A stretch of 64,000 nucleotides of DNA. Origin: Prauserella endophytica. Lineage in GTDB: Bacteria > Actinomycetota > Actinomycetes > Mycobacteriales > Pseudonocardiaceae. The notes under the pieces are model-generated. The model had not been told where the DNA came from, searched no databases, and saw only the letters and a list, made by a program, of their open reading frames with translations. The stretch spans positions 41,666-105,665 of the forward strand of contig NZ_SWMS01000023.1 of the NCBI RefSeq assembly GCF_005146945.1. Reading direction: 5' to 3'. Position 1 is the first letter of the stretch. Every line of letters begins with the position of its first letter. Below are positions 27,201-35,111 of the stretch, in pieces. Made by a program: the position numbers and the translations under genes.

Positions 27201-27413
27201 GCCCGCCACCTTGACCCCTACAACGAGGCGATCTACCGCGACCTCATGCGTCTGCAGGCGCGCCTGGGCCAGCACGACAGCATCCCACGCACCCTGCACC
27301 TGCTCACCACATCGCTGGCCGATCTCGACCAACGCCCCGCCCCGAGCACCCTCAGCCTCGCGGACGCCCTACAACAGCCGAGAAATCACATATCCAACCG
27401 GCAGGCCAGCTAA
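24255..27413 (+). CDS. Membrane LysM protein with C-terminal BTAD domain
   Basis: The product is 1052 residues. Membrane helices lie at about residues 10-32, 68-93 and 117-136. Two LysM domains follow at about 193-245 (YTVVHGDTLWDLAERHLG) and 263-318 (VTVEPTDTLSAIAERELG). After a Pro/Gln-rich linker comes a further helix at about 383-401. A cytoplasmic-type region ends in a winged-helix/BTAD unit at about 797-1052 (LAPRQREILVYLALHRDG; YRGDLAEGITADWIDGPREAL; the TPR-like EQALALLEQARHLDPYNEAIYRDLM). LysM binds peptidoglycan; BTAD domains occur in SARP regulators. This suggests a cell-wall sensor linked to pilus control. It closes the Tad operon. Confidence 0.85.
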   Translation: MTAAPAQRIRGALAALALLAFIAGIPCGLLALGADPARLFPDHWPDPAPIGQWPERIWNALRWAWLTGDLVLWLVVAVAWAGWFLLTLSVVVEVIRQTGHGVRTARGLLRRVPRGRWIAGLVAAVLVATSAGTAGASTAPATPVAATAPPWPHEHPVTAARVSATDTATDQTAVTVGAPSTSSPAAAGTDDAVPYTVVHGDTLWDLAERHLGRGTRYHEIVRLNPGLLADSPGDLEPGWTLLLPPDAVALPHPADIATASGRTVTVEPTDTLSAIAERELGDPDAWRAIFDLNAGRTQPDGRALRHPDQILPGWHLVLPAQAAPPPAQPPEQPATPPNSPAPAHAPEGPATSAEQPAPPHAPRGEQPDMPEAQPGTGIALPTGAFVGLGLAALITLAMITVRLRRRRWYHPGARDDADPAGLPVVRALRIAHDTTAPQPVDDNPAAAPAPPGHPRPADIHARDRAQATVRAVLPAPQDTSLGVRDGHAIALDLASTRGLGLTGPGAHAAARALITTLLAQATSDDLDAMIVMPADDARALFGHDLPDPVPDRLLVVDDLPAALATLEAELVARTDTGDLARDDPPANTAFSSGDTGPAVVVATPTADTNRRAHAVLDNGAHLGLAGVFLGPWHPGGTVRVRDDGTVEATSPTLSDDLAGTRLFTLPDADARDLLALLHAAEPGSDDPIRDRTGASSAVETGTQRQSRAENTTASPEPPVFEYEFATEPDAAAVTPPTETASDNRGEHPTTGPSGPAESETTEPSPTEVSNHPRPSAARRDDNPTTEPRPATEPAPAPPLHLQVLGRLHLTRAYPEPRDLIDVLAPRQREILVYLALHRDGCRRETLSAALWPDAPGERPYNSFHATLSQLRRGLRRASNDDTLDIIVNQDSHYRLDQTILTADLWRLQDAITASRQAPATEAVAAANRVTELYRGDLAEGITADWIDGPREALRRDVLDALSTLIRKIRTDSPEQALALLEQARHLDPYNEAIYRDLMRLQARLGQHDSIPRTLHLLTTSLADLDQRPAPSTLSLADALQQPRNHISNRQAS

Positions 27414-28129
27414 ACGAACCCAGCGCCTAACGCAGGAAGTAGACGCGAATCTCATAGCGATCCGCCAGTTTCCTGAGGCTGTCCAACACGAGCCAACGTC
27501 GTTATACTGGGTTAATTCCTCGCGGATACGTTGAACGCCGGGATGTGAACTTATTCGCGTGATTCCGGGAAGCGGCGGTGGCGGCCCGCGGAGGCGAGCT
27601 GCAGCACGGCCCGAGGCCAGTACTCTGCCGCGTGTACAACCGGCATGGAGTCGGCGGCGAGCCCGTAGACCTCTCGCCCGTCCACCTTCCTCTCGACCTT
27701 CCTTTCCGTCTTCCTTTCCGGGCTCCCACTAGAGAGGAAGGGGCGCGTCAAAGCCTTGTTGCAGGCCAACGCTGGGCAACCCCTTCCTCCGTGTTCCCCG
27801 ACTTCGGTGCCGGCAGGCACGTGAACAGTCGGCTTGGGTGGTGTGTTGGCTATCTGATGCTCGCACTGCCTTCCGTCCGCAAGTCCCGTTCTGCTGTAGC
27901 CAGCTTCTTCTTCATTCTCCTTCGCCACAGCTTCCCTTCCATTCTTTCTTCTTTTTGATCCTAAGTGACTGCATGGCTCTTTCCGCCTTCTCCTTGCCCG
28001 CAAGATAAAACCTAACGATACAGAAACATGACTCATAGATGTTGACAACCATATAAACGGCGTGGCTGCAAGTGGTGTGATTCAAAAACCGCAAGATATC
28101 CAAAGAGAAATTCGTACTGAATCCAAGCT

Positions 28130-28400
28130 GTGCGGGTCGCGGGCGCGGGCGCTGGCTGCCGCTGTGCGGGTCGCGGGCGCGGGCGCTGGCTGCCGCTGTG
28201 CGGGTCGCGGGCGCGGGCGCTGGCTGCCGCTGTGCGGGTCGCGGGCGCGGGCGCTGGCTGCCGCTGGGCGCGGGCGCTGGCTGCCGCTGTGCGGGTCGCG
28301 GGCGCGGGCGCTGGCTGCCGCTGTGCGGGTCGCGGGCGCGGGCGCTGGCTGCCGCTGTGCGGGTCGCGGGCGCGGGCGCTGGCTGCCGCTGTGCGGGTCG
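28130..28400. repeat. 34-bp tandem repeat array (7 full copies)
   Basis: Units begin GTGCGGGTCG and end TGGCTGCCGCT. Full copies start at 28130, 28164, 28198, 28232, 28289, 28323 and 28357. One 23-bp copy lacking its first 11 bases sits at 28266-28288, and a 10-bp start of another at 28391-28400. Copies are identical. Because 34 is not a multiple of 3, the reading frame rotates in every copy, so the array is not selected as protein. There are no spacers, so it is not CRISPR. Confidence 0.95.
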
Positions 28401-28507
28401 GTCTCTTCCTCTGCGTCTTCCCAGCTCAAGGGCCCAACCGGCCCTGAGCGGCGAGGTCGACGCCGAAGGTAACGGCGAGATAACGGAACCCGGCTGGAGC
28501 TTGAAAG

Positions 28508-28534
28508 TGTCTAGGCAGTGTGTCAACCTAGACA
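28508..28534. promoter_or_regulatory. Perfect 8-bp inverted repeat
   Basis: TGTCTAGG (28508-28515) and CCTAGACA (28527-28534) are separated by 11 bases, a spacing that places both arms on one DNA face. It looks like an operator for a dimeric repressor. CTAGACATAACGG recurs in part at about 29021. The bound protein is unknown. Confidence 0.4.
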
Positions 28535-29057
28535 TGTAACCGAGACAGACCGGAGGGGATGAGACAGAGAAGGGCGTGAGGACCGGGACACGGCGTCCCG
28601 CGAGCGATCTCCTTCCTTTCTTCTCCTCAAAGGATTGGCCGTTACGAACCATAAGACCCGCATAGCGCGGGCAGCGGCTTGGGCCGCGCGGACAGCAGCG
28701 AAACCGTGCAGGGCAGTAGTGGGGAACGACGCGTAGCCAAACGCGCATTTCTAGTCTGAGATGCGTAGTAACTGCGCTTGCAGCCCCGTTATGTGAATCC
28801 CTTGCTATAGAGCGGAGTAGCGCGCATAAAGGCATGCCTGCCACAGGTGTGTCCCCAAGATAACTACATGGTGGTCTAGCACCGAAAAACGTCACAACGT
28901 GTGGGCGTCCGGATTGTGTAAAGCGGTTGCCGACATTGAACGACACTCTCTCAAGCGCGTCGCGCCTTTTCTGTTCATAGCACGCTATGTCTTACGGGCA
29001 TGGTTCCCTGCGTTGTGCACTAGACATAACGGCTTCCCTTTTAGGGAGGTTCAGGGA

Positions 29058-29114
29058 ATGCGCTACCGGCCGACCGGGCGCTATCGCTTGCGTTTACGCA
29101 TCGCACGGACATAG
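29058..29114 (+). CDS. Possible 18-residue Arg-rich peptide
   Basis: AGGGAGG about 10 bases upstream of ATG 29058 leads into an 18-codon frame, MRYRPTGRYRLRLRIART. It precedes the run of island genes and could be a leader peptide or a chance frame. Confidence 0.3.
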   Translation: MRYRPTGRYRLRLRIART

Positions 29115-29232
29115 AAGATGATCCCCTTTGCGTGAATCGCACCCGACGCGTCCACATTTCGGCCCGTACCAGTTCGCAACTGGCCTGAACCGCCAAACGA
29201 CACGCAACTACAACATCATTGGAGGTTCTGTC

Positions 29233-29391
29233 ATGACGCGTAAAGACTTCAAAGAAATTGCCGATTCCGTACGTCGGGAAGTTGTCGCCGACGACGAACG
29301 AAAAGCGCTCGCCGACGCCTTGTGCACGTACTTCAAATCGGTAAACCCCCGATTCGACCGCGACCGTTTCTTTGCCGCATGCGGTCTGTGA
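29233..29391 (+). CDS. Small hypothetical protein
   Basis: The product is 52 residues, charged and helical (MTRKDFKEIADSVRREVVAD ... FDRDRFFAACGL). GGAGG 7 bases upstream of the ATG gives a strong start. The pattern of a short helical protein with a C-terminal FxRxRF..AC segment is common among small proteins of actinobacterial plasmids and phages, but its role is unknown. It is the first of 13 collinear island genes. Confidence 0.65.
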   Translation: MTRKDFKEIADSVRREVVADDERKALADALCTYFKSVNPRFDRDRFFAACGL

Positions 29392-29426
29392 CTCGCACTA
29401 ATCCGCACCCGCTGGGAGTGTCAATC

Positions 29427-30191
29427 ATGAACAACCCTGAAATTTCGTTTTCCGAAGATGCGCACTTGTTCTTCAGGCAGAATTTCCGTTACGGGACATG
29501 GGACGGTGAAGACTGCGCCCGAGATAATGACTGGTCCGGATTCGGGTTCGTGCTCGGATCGGGCGGTGACCCGCTGCCAATTCCCGGCGATTACCTCACC
29601 GGGCACCAGTGCGCCCACCTGGCGGACGTGTCCAACGGGCACGCGGCGGTGCGGCTCATGGAGGAAGCGGCACCCGGCAAAGCGGCCGAGTGGAACGGCC
29701 TTCTCGCCTACGACTACGGCGATTCCGCCGCACGTGAGGCCGCCGACCGTATCGGTGCCGCTCTCGCCGGATACCCGCTGCTCGACGACGAAGACCTGTC
29801 AGAGCGGGAATCCGAGAACGCCGCGCGCGTGCTGGTCGACTGCTACGACGTGCCCGAGGAAATCGCGGCGGACGTCGTTTCGGCGCTGAGCGATGACGGA
29901 CAGACCTTGTGCACCGACTGTCACGGCTGGGATATCGACCACATCATGCCCGAGCTGGGATATCGGCAATGCGTCGAGTGTGACAAGTGGCTCGAAAGCG
30001 CTTGTGATGAGCCGCTGCATTACGACTGCGCCGAATACTACGCAGAAGACGACTGCGAATGCGTTTCGGCCATGGTCGACGGATACCGACACGGCAATCA
30101 CACCGTAACCATGTCGGACGTTCGCGAAACATTGCGTGGCTGCGAACACTGTTACCCCGTTGTCTACCCCTACGGCAAAAACGTGGCGTAA
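29427..30191 (+). CDS. Hypothetical acidic protein with Cys pairs
   Basis: The product is 254 residues, strongly acidic. It opens with aromatic, Asp-rich sequence (YGTWDGEDCARDNDWSGFGF). Near the C-terminus CTDCHGWDIDH and CVECDKWLESACDEP, with later CEHC, look like one or two zinc-binding sites. An acidic, DNA-mimic-like surface is possible but unproven. GGAG lies upstream of ATG 29427. The gap to the preceding gene is 35 bases. Confidence 0.65.
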   Translation: MNNPEISFSEDAHLFFRQNFRYGTWDGEDCARDNDWSGFGFVLGSGGDPLPIPGDYLTGHQCAHLADVSNGHAAVRLMEEAAPGKAAEWNGLLAYDYGDSAAREAADRIGAALAGYPLLDDEDLSERESENAARVLVDCYDVPEEIAADVVSALSDDGQTLCTDCHGWDIDHIMPELGYRQCVECDKWLESACDEPLHYDCAEYYAEDDCECVSAMVDGYRHGNHTVTMSDVRETLRGCEHCYPVVYPYGKNVA

Positions 30192-30232
30192 CGAACGCGG
30201 CCCGTCAAACGGCACTAGGAAAAGGAGTCACC

Positions 30233-30640
30233 GTGGATACCAACAACCCGGTTGCCGGAAGCGAGCAGGACCGGCAATACGCGATCTTTCGTGACTACGC
30301 CGACCAGCACGGAGCCCGGCGCGCGTACCAAGCATTATCCACCATGGGTGTCCACCATGAACTATTAGTGAGCCTGGTCGTGCGTTATCTCGCCGAATCG
30401 GGCCCACAAGGGAATGACCGGCCCGACGACGAAACCGTATTCGCCTACGGCACCGAGCACGGACACGTGCGCGTGATCCTTCGGTGGCGCGGATTGTGGC
30501 GCGGGTTGGCGTTCTGCTCGGTTGAGCCCGACGAAACCGAGCAATGGCACCGGCATTTCAGCGATGCCGAACGGTGGCTTTCGCAACGTGCCGCACTAAG
30601 CCGGGCAGAAGAATCCATGCGATCTCACTACCGCAACTAG
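30233..30640 (+). CDS. Hypothetical protein
   Basis: The product is 135 residues, beginning at GTG 30233 after AAAGGAG. The N-terminal half is helical (DRQYAIFRDYADQHGARRAY, HHELLVSLVVRYLAES); the C-terminal half has Trp-rich strands (RVILRWRGLWRGLAFCSVEP). No motif is recognisable. It lies between the Cys-pair protein and the DUF932 gene, separated from each by short intergenic hairpins. Confidence 0.6.
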   Translation: MDTNNPVAGSEQDRQYAIFRDYADQHGARRAYQALSTMGVHHELLVSLVVRYLAESGPQGNDRPDDETVFAYGTEHGHVRVILRWRGLWRGLAFCSVEPDETEQWHRHFSDAERWLSQRAALSRAEESMRSHYRN

Positions 30641-30743
30641 CCGCACCGCGTTGTGCCGTTTCGGTGCCGCGCGCGTTCGCGTGCGGACGCCGTGACCGCA
30701 CAACGGTTTCCGTATCACATCCGATAACGAAAGTGGGTCTGTC

Positions 30744-31748
30744 ATGTCCAAAGAAACCAGCGAATGGCTCAACAACAATGTGTTGATTGGGTTCACCGAC
30801 AAGCGCGGGCACGCGTGGCACTACCGGGCATCGGCGCAAGGCAGCGAGCCGAACCACTACGCCGGAGCAATCCCGGTCGCCGATGTGCAGCGGCGCTTGT
30901 TCCACTGGACCGCCGAACCGGAACCGGGGCTTGTGGCGGGCAAGTTCGGCCTTCGCCGCGTGCCCAACAAGCAAGCCATCACCGCATCGGATACCGGTGA
31001 CGTCCTCGGGATCTTCGCCGACGGGTACACCGTGCACCAGTACCAGGAATGGCTACTGGACAAGGTCGGCACGATCCTGGACGACGGTCTGTCGATCGGT
31101 TCCGCGGGCCTGCTGCGCGACCGCCGACAGGCCTGGGTGAGCGTGGAAGTGCCCGAGAACATCACCACCCCGGAAGGCGTGGAGTTCCGGCCGAACCTGG
31201 TCGCCTGCACCAGCCACGACGGCAGCCTTGCCACCACCTACAAGCGCACCGTGACCAACGTGGTGTGCGACAACACGATGTCGGCAGGGCTGCGCGAGTA
31301 CGGCCAGCAGTTCAAGGTCAAGCACTCCAAGAACGGCAAGTTCCGCATCGTGGAGGCCCGTGACGCGCTCGCGATGGTCCACACGGTGGCCGAGGAATTC
31401 GCCGCCGAGGTCAAGGCCCTGTGCGAAACGACCGTGACCGACCAGGCATGGCGCGCCTTCCTGGACGCACACACTCCGGTGCCCGAGGAAAAGGGACGCG
31501 CCCGCACTACCGCGACGAACGAACGGGCCGCGCTCAACCGGTTGTGGAACACCGACAACCGGGTCAGCCCCTGGCGCGGTACCGCGTGGGGAGTGGTGCA
31601 GGCCATCAACACCTACACCCACCACGAAGCGATCGTGCGCAACGCCTCCCGCGCCGAACGCAACATGTCCCGCGCGGTGGACGGAAAAGCCGACGCGCTC
31701 GACCAGGACACCGTGACCACGCTCGGCAAGGTGCTGGCCTCGGTCTGA
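30744..31748 (+). CDS. DUF932 phage/plasmid-like protein
   Basis: The product is 334 residues of the DUF932 (TIGR03299-like) family found on plasmids, phages and integrative elements. Characteristic segments are GDVLGIFADGYTVHQYQEWL, SAGLLRDRRQAWVSVEVPE, TTYKRTVTNVVCDNTMSAG and the C-terminal WRGTAWGVVQAINTYTHHE. Its biochemical role is unknown; such genes are typical of mobile-element cargo. A sequence of the form AACGAAAGTGGGTCTGTC precedes the ATG, resembling the leader of the 35112 gene. It is the only confidently recognised family in this island. Confidence 0.85.
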   Translation: MSKETSEWLNNNVLIGFTDKRGHAWHYRASAQGSEPNHYAGAIPVADVQRRLFHWTAEPEPGLVAGKFGLRRVPNKQAITASDTGDVLGIFADGYTVHQYQEWLLDKVGTILDDGLSIGSAGLLRDRRQAWVSVEVPENITTPEGVEFRPNLVACTSHDGSLATTYKRTVTNVVCDNTMSAGLREYGQQFKVKHSKNGKFRIVEARDALAMVHTVAEEFAAEVKALCETTVTDQAWRAFLDAHTPVPEEKGRARTTATNERAALNRLWNTDNRVSPWRGTAWGVVQAINTYTHHEAIVRNASRAERNMSRAVDGKADALDQDTVTTLGKVLASV

Positions 31749-31771
31749 AAAGGACTGTCGCCGCTTCGGTG

Positions 31772-31796
31772 CCCGCGCGGCCATGCGCCGCGCGGG
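31772..31796. terminator. Intergenic hairpin after the DUF932 gene
   Basis: CCCGCGCGG (31772-31780) pairs perfectly with CCGCGCGGG (31788-31796) over a 7-base loop. No T-tract follows, so it may be an attenuator or mRNA-stabilising element rather than a strong terminator. A similar GC-rich structure lies between 30650 and 30720. Confidence 0.4.
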
Positions 31797-31881
31797 TGCC
31801 GTGGCCGCGAGATGGCCACAGCCGACGCCCGAACCAATTCCGGCGCACACAAATCCGCGACACAGGAAGGAAAACGAACCC

Positions 31882-32751
31882 ATGGACATGCAGGCATTTG
31901 CGGTAGCGATGGCGGAAGCGCTCGACGGGACGTGGACGGTCGAACCGGGCTACCACGGTCACCGCGACCGGGTCCTGATCGGCCCAGATGGTGAAGACGT
32001 TCACGTGTGCTACTCCGACTGGGAGAAGGCACCACGGCTCAGGCTTTCCGCCAGCCTCCCGGCCGAACTAGCGACTATCCGGAACCGCCACGGAAACCCA
32101 GCGCCATTACACGAAATTACGGTGTCCCCGGCCAAGACACCCGAAACCGTCGCCGCCGAGACTGCCCGGCGGCTGCTGCCCGGCTACCGGGCCACCCTCG
32201 CGGAAACCCGCGAGCTGAAACAACGAATCGATGACCAGGCCGCCGCACGCGACCGGCTCGCGCACGCCATCGCGGACCCGCTCGGCGCGACCGTCCAACC
32301 GCCCGGACTCAGCCCGCTCGGCTGCGACCCGCAGGAAGCAATCGTGCGCTACCAGGGGCCGCTGGCCGGCACCGCCACGGTGCCCCGCAACTGCAAGCAC
32401 GTGGCGTTCGCCTTCTCGGTCGCGTCGGACGACGCCGCCAAAGTCGCCGCGTTCCTCGCGACATTCCCGCACACCGACCACCCGACCAAGTCCGAACCGG
32501 AAAGGAAACCGACGGACCAGGAGATGCCGCACTTCACTCGAGACCAGGTTTCCCGCGCCGTCAACGACGGTGCCGACCTCGTGATCGACGAAGTGGCCAC
32601 GCGCGACCGTGACGACGACCTGATCAATCTCGTTGTGAACGCCGCGCTCACCCGCCTCGACAACCCCACCGCTGACCTGGACCAGGTCATCACCGAGTGC
32701 TACGACACCGAGCCCTCCGAGGTCCGCAGCTGGTGGAGCGACTGGTCCTGA
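31882..32751 (+). CDS. Hypothetical protein
   Basis: The product is 289 residues. The first ~80 residues form a beta-rich module (DGTWTVEPGYHGHRDRVLIG). A helical coiled region follows (RATLAETRELKQRIDDQAAA), then a second beta-rich part (QEAIVRYQGPLAGTATVP) and an acidic C-terminal helix bundle ending EVRSWWSDWS. No known domain is evident. AGGAAGG-type purines precede ATG 31882. The plural, loosely linked modules are typical of uncharacterised plasmid proteins. Confidence 0.6.
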   Translation: MDMQAFAVAMAEALDGTWTVEPGYHGHRDRVLIGPDGEDVHVCYSDWEKAPRLRLSASLPAELATIRNRHGNPAPLHEITVSPAKTPETVAAETARRLLPGYRATLAETRELKQRIDDQAAARDRLAHAIADPLGATVQPPGLSPLGCDPQEAIVRYQGPLAGTATVPRNCKHVAFAFSVASDDAAKVAAFLATFPHTDHPTKSEPERKPTDQEMPHFTRDQVSRAVNDGADLVIDEVATRDRDDDLINLVVNAALTRLDNPTADLDQVITECYDTEPSEVRSWWSDWS

Positions 32752-32793
32752 CCACCCAGCCCACGAACTCAATCCAGAGAGGACAGAGGGACC

Positions 32794-33453
32794 ATGAGCA
32801 AAGGCACCATGAGCGGCGAGTGCGGAACCCCAGGGTGCGACAACATCGGCATGGGGATTTCCATTGCCGTGTCACACCCCAGCGTCTACCGGTGCAGCAC
32901 GTGCCTGGACTGCATCAACGCGCTGGCCCCGCGCTGGACACCCGGTATGACCGACCGCGACGCCTACGACGCCCGTACTGACGCGATCGGCGAGATGGAC
33001 GCCGACACCCTCCGCAGCGAAGCGGCACCTATCCTCACGCGACTCACCACGGCCCGTGACGCGTACGCCCGGCTGGCCGACCTGATCGGGGCCACCGCCG
33101 CACGGGACCTGGTGAGCGCTATCGTCGATGCGGGAGACCGCGTCATTGACGTCACGGTGACCAACTGGTGGGCCGCGTACCGCTGGCCCGCACACCACCG
33201 GACCACCGCCCCCGAGCAGGAGCGGTTCGCCTTTACCCACGCATGGCCCATCACGGTCAACGGACTCGGCATCGGCACCGTCCGCCGCATCACCGAAGGG
33301 GACCGCGAGCGCTACACCGCCCGCGACCTCACCGGCGGCAGCATCCGGCCCGACCTTCCCGCCGCCGAGGAACCCACCTACGGCACACCGCACGAGGCCG
33401 CGCGCGCACTCGCCGCCTGGGCCGCCCGCATGGGATGGGACCAGGACCACTGA
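32794..33453 (+). CDS. Hypothetical protein with a possible zinc site
   Basis: The product is 219 residues. The N-terminal 45 residues contain CGTPGCDN and CSTCLDC, which could form a zinc-binding site. A helical middle part (LTTARDAYARLADLIGATAA) and an aromatic segment (NWWAAYRWPAHHR) follow. The C-terminal region is charged. GAGAGGACAGAGGG lies upstream of the ATG. No function can be given. Confidence 0.6.
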   Translation: MSKGTMSGECGTPGCDNIGMGISIAVSHPSVYRCSTCLDCINALAPRWTPGMTDRDAYDARTDAIGEMDADTLRSEAAPILTRLTTARDAYARLADLIGATAARDLVSAIVDAGDRVIDVTVTNWWAAYRWPAHHRTTAPEQERFAFTHAWPITVNGLGIGTVRRITEGDRERYTARDLTGGSIRPDLPAAEEPTYGTPHEAARALAAWAARMGWDQDH

Positions 33454-33478
33454 CCCGCCCGCGTTTGTCACCCGCCCG

Positions 33479-33515
33479 CTCGCCGCCTCGCCGCCACCGA
33501 CGGCGGGGCGGCGAG
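33479..33515. terminator. GC-rich hairpin between island genes
   Basis: CTCGCCGCCTCGCCG (33479-33493) pairs with CGGCGGGGCGGCGAG (33501-33515) at 14 of 15 positions with a 7-base loop. There is no T-tract, so termination is uncertain. Confidence 0.4.
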
Positions 33516-33538
33516 CCCTGCCCACAGGAGCACCACCG

Positions 33539-34399
33539 ATGAATCACCAGACCGACCACGACCCGCTCGCCGAGGCCCGCGCCGAGGCCGACCGGAACCG
33601 TGCCCGCGCCGACGCGGCGGAAGGGCTCGCGGCACTGCGCGCTGCCAGCCTCGCCGAACTCGCCGCCTACGCCGAAGAGCTGCGCTGCCAGGTCGCCGAC
33701 CTCACCGACGACGCGCACACCCTGTTCAAGGCCACGCCCTACCCACCGGACGGGCTGCGCTACGTCACCGCGCGCATGAACCGCCTCGCCGACACCATGG
33801 CACGCGCCGCCGCCGGATACACCGGAGTCCGCGCCAAAGACATGGCCTACCCCCGCATTCTCGACGACCTCGCCGCGCACGGATGGGCCGCCCGCCCCGA
33901 TCACGAACTCGACGGCACCCTGCCGCCGATCCCGTCCGCCGAATTGGGCGAGCGGCGCGGTTACCGGCGCGGCTGGGTCCGGGACGGGCACACGCTCACG
34001 TTGTGGTTCACCGGGCCGCACGGGCTGGCCTACGCCGATTCCAGTGAGCGCGGACGCCTGTTCGAGACCACCGAGGTTCGCGCTGTGATCACCGGCGAAT
34101 CCGGTGCAACCGACCGTGCGCCCGTCACCCCGGGGCAACCACTCGACGCGAGCTATGCCCAGGTCGCCGAGTTCTTGCACGGGATGGGGTGGACCGGCCC
34201 CGCGGACACCTACGCCTGCGATGAGCACGGCATCCGGTGCACCACCGGGCCCGGCGTTCACGCCACCTGGACACGCCCCAGCAATCCGCAGGTCGAGCTG
34301 TCCGTGTGGGGCATCGGCGACGAGCCCGCCCACGCCCGCTACTGGGCCGGGCCCATCACCTCACTCGTCCAGCTCGCCCGCATCACCCGCCACCGCTGA
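33539..34399 (+). CDS. Hypothetical protein
   Basis: The product is 286 residues. The first ~45 form an Ala/Glu/Arg-rich coiled coil (LAEARAEADRNRARADAAEG). The rest contains two mixed alpha/beta units, one with ILDDLAAHGWAARPDHELDG and one with SYAQVAEFLHGMGWTGPADT; the similar spacing of LAAHGW and LHGMGW hints at a diverged internal repeat. ACAGGAG precedes the ATG. The function is unknown. Confidence 0.6.
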   Translation: MNHQTDHDPLAEARAEADRNRARADAAEGLAALRAASLAELAAYAEELRCQVADLTDDAHTLFKATPYPPDGLRYVTARMNRLADTMARAAAGYTGVRAKDMAYPRILDDLAAHGWAARPDHELDGTLPPIPSAELGERRGYRRGWVRDGHTLTLWFTGPHGLAYADSSERGRLFETTEVRAVITGESGATDRAPVTPGQPLDASYAQVAEFLHGMGWTGPADTYACDEHGIRCTTGPGVHATWTRPSNPQVELSVWGIGDEPAHARYWAGPITSLVQLARITRHR

Positions 34400-34485
34400 C
34401 CACCTCGCGCCCCAAGAGCAGCCGCGCAGGTGGGACCGCGTCGCGCAGAAGCACAGGAAAGCCAAGCAACGCAGGAGAAACAGCC

Positions 34486-35037
34486 ATGACCGCATCAACA
34501 GAAAGTGACCCCGTACTAGACATTCTCGGCGACATCACAAAAATTTTCGGCTCACTGTTCGACCAGATGGACTGGGCCGAGGAGGAAATCGCACGAGCGA
34601 TCACCACTAATCCAGCTGAGGCGGACACGCTCTACCACGGTTTTTCGCTGCTCACGCCCACGCATGAGCGCATGTCCCGCGAATTCGTGTTCCGGCCGCA
34701 CTGCCGCGAAATCCTGAATCGGGTCGTCAACGGCGCAGACACCAGACCGGGCACGGCAGTCGAAGTGTGCTGCGCCTGCAGCGAAGTCAGCACGATTGCC
34801 CCGATGCGATCCGCTGCCGCCGGACTGTACGCCCGCATGTGGGCCGCTGCCTTCCCCGATGCTCGCGTGTTCGGTGAGCGGCAGTTGCACCACGAAGCGC
34901 TGGAAGGCTCGACCATCGACGACCTCGAAGCCGATGCCCGCCGCCGACTCGCGGTCAAAGATCGCATACTCGGCACCATCGAATGCGCCGGACGTCACCA
35001 CGGCGAAATCGTTCAATGCAAATACGCCGGAGCTTGA
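34486..35037 (+). CDS. Hypothetical protein
   Basis: The product is 183 residues, mostly helical, with acidic N-terminal helices (DPVLDILGDITKIFGSLFDQ) and two cysteine clusters (VEVCCACSEVS near residue 85, IECAGRHHGEIVQC near the end) that could bind metal. The start is supported by AGGAG before ATG 34486. It lies between two other unknown genes on the same strand. Confidence 0.6.
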   Translation: MTASTESDPVLDILGDITKIFGSLFDQMDWAEEEIARAITTNPAEADTLYHGFSLLTPTHERMSREFVFRPHCREILNRVVNGADTRPGTAVEVCCACSEVSTIAPMRSAAAGLYARMWAAAFPDARVFGERQLHHEALEGSTIDDLEADARRRLAVKDRILGTIECAGRHHGEIVQCKYAGA

Positions 35038-35111
35038 CCGCCACCCGTGCAACGCGCCGCCATGCGCGCGGATTCGTATCTACCTAATTCCATTACTGAA
35101 AGGGCATCGTC

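Larger units (their letters stand above)
27414..29057. other. Gene-poor spacer of unusual composition
   Basis: About 1.6 kb with no gene I can support. 27680-28130 is purine/pyrimidine-asymmetric and lower in GC than the neighbours, with repeated AGGAAGG-type tracts on the minus strand. A 34-bp tandem array follows (28130-28400), then a palindrome (28508-28534). Long frames on both strands cross the array but are a by-product of repeats. It separates the Tad locus from the mobile-element island and could hold an origin or partition site; that is speculation. Confidence 0.45.

Noticed and set aside
28130..28400. CRISPR array
   Set aside because: The 34-bp units are directly adjacent with no unique spacers, and no cas gene is present.
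27912..28946. A 344-codon minus-strand frame through the 34-bp repeats
   Set aside because: A tandem repeat without stops keeps all frames open. The repeat length is not a multiple of 3, and the flanks show no motif or ribosome-binding site.
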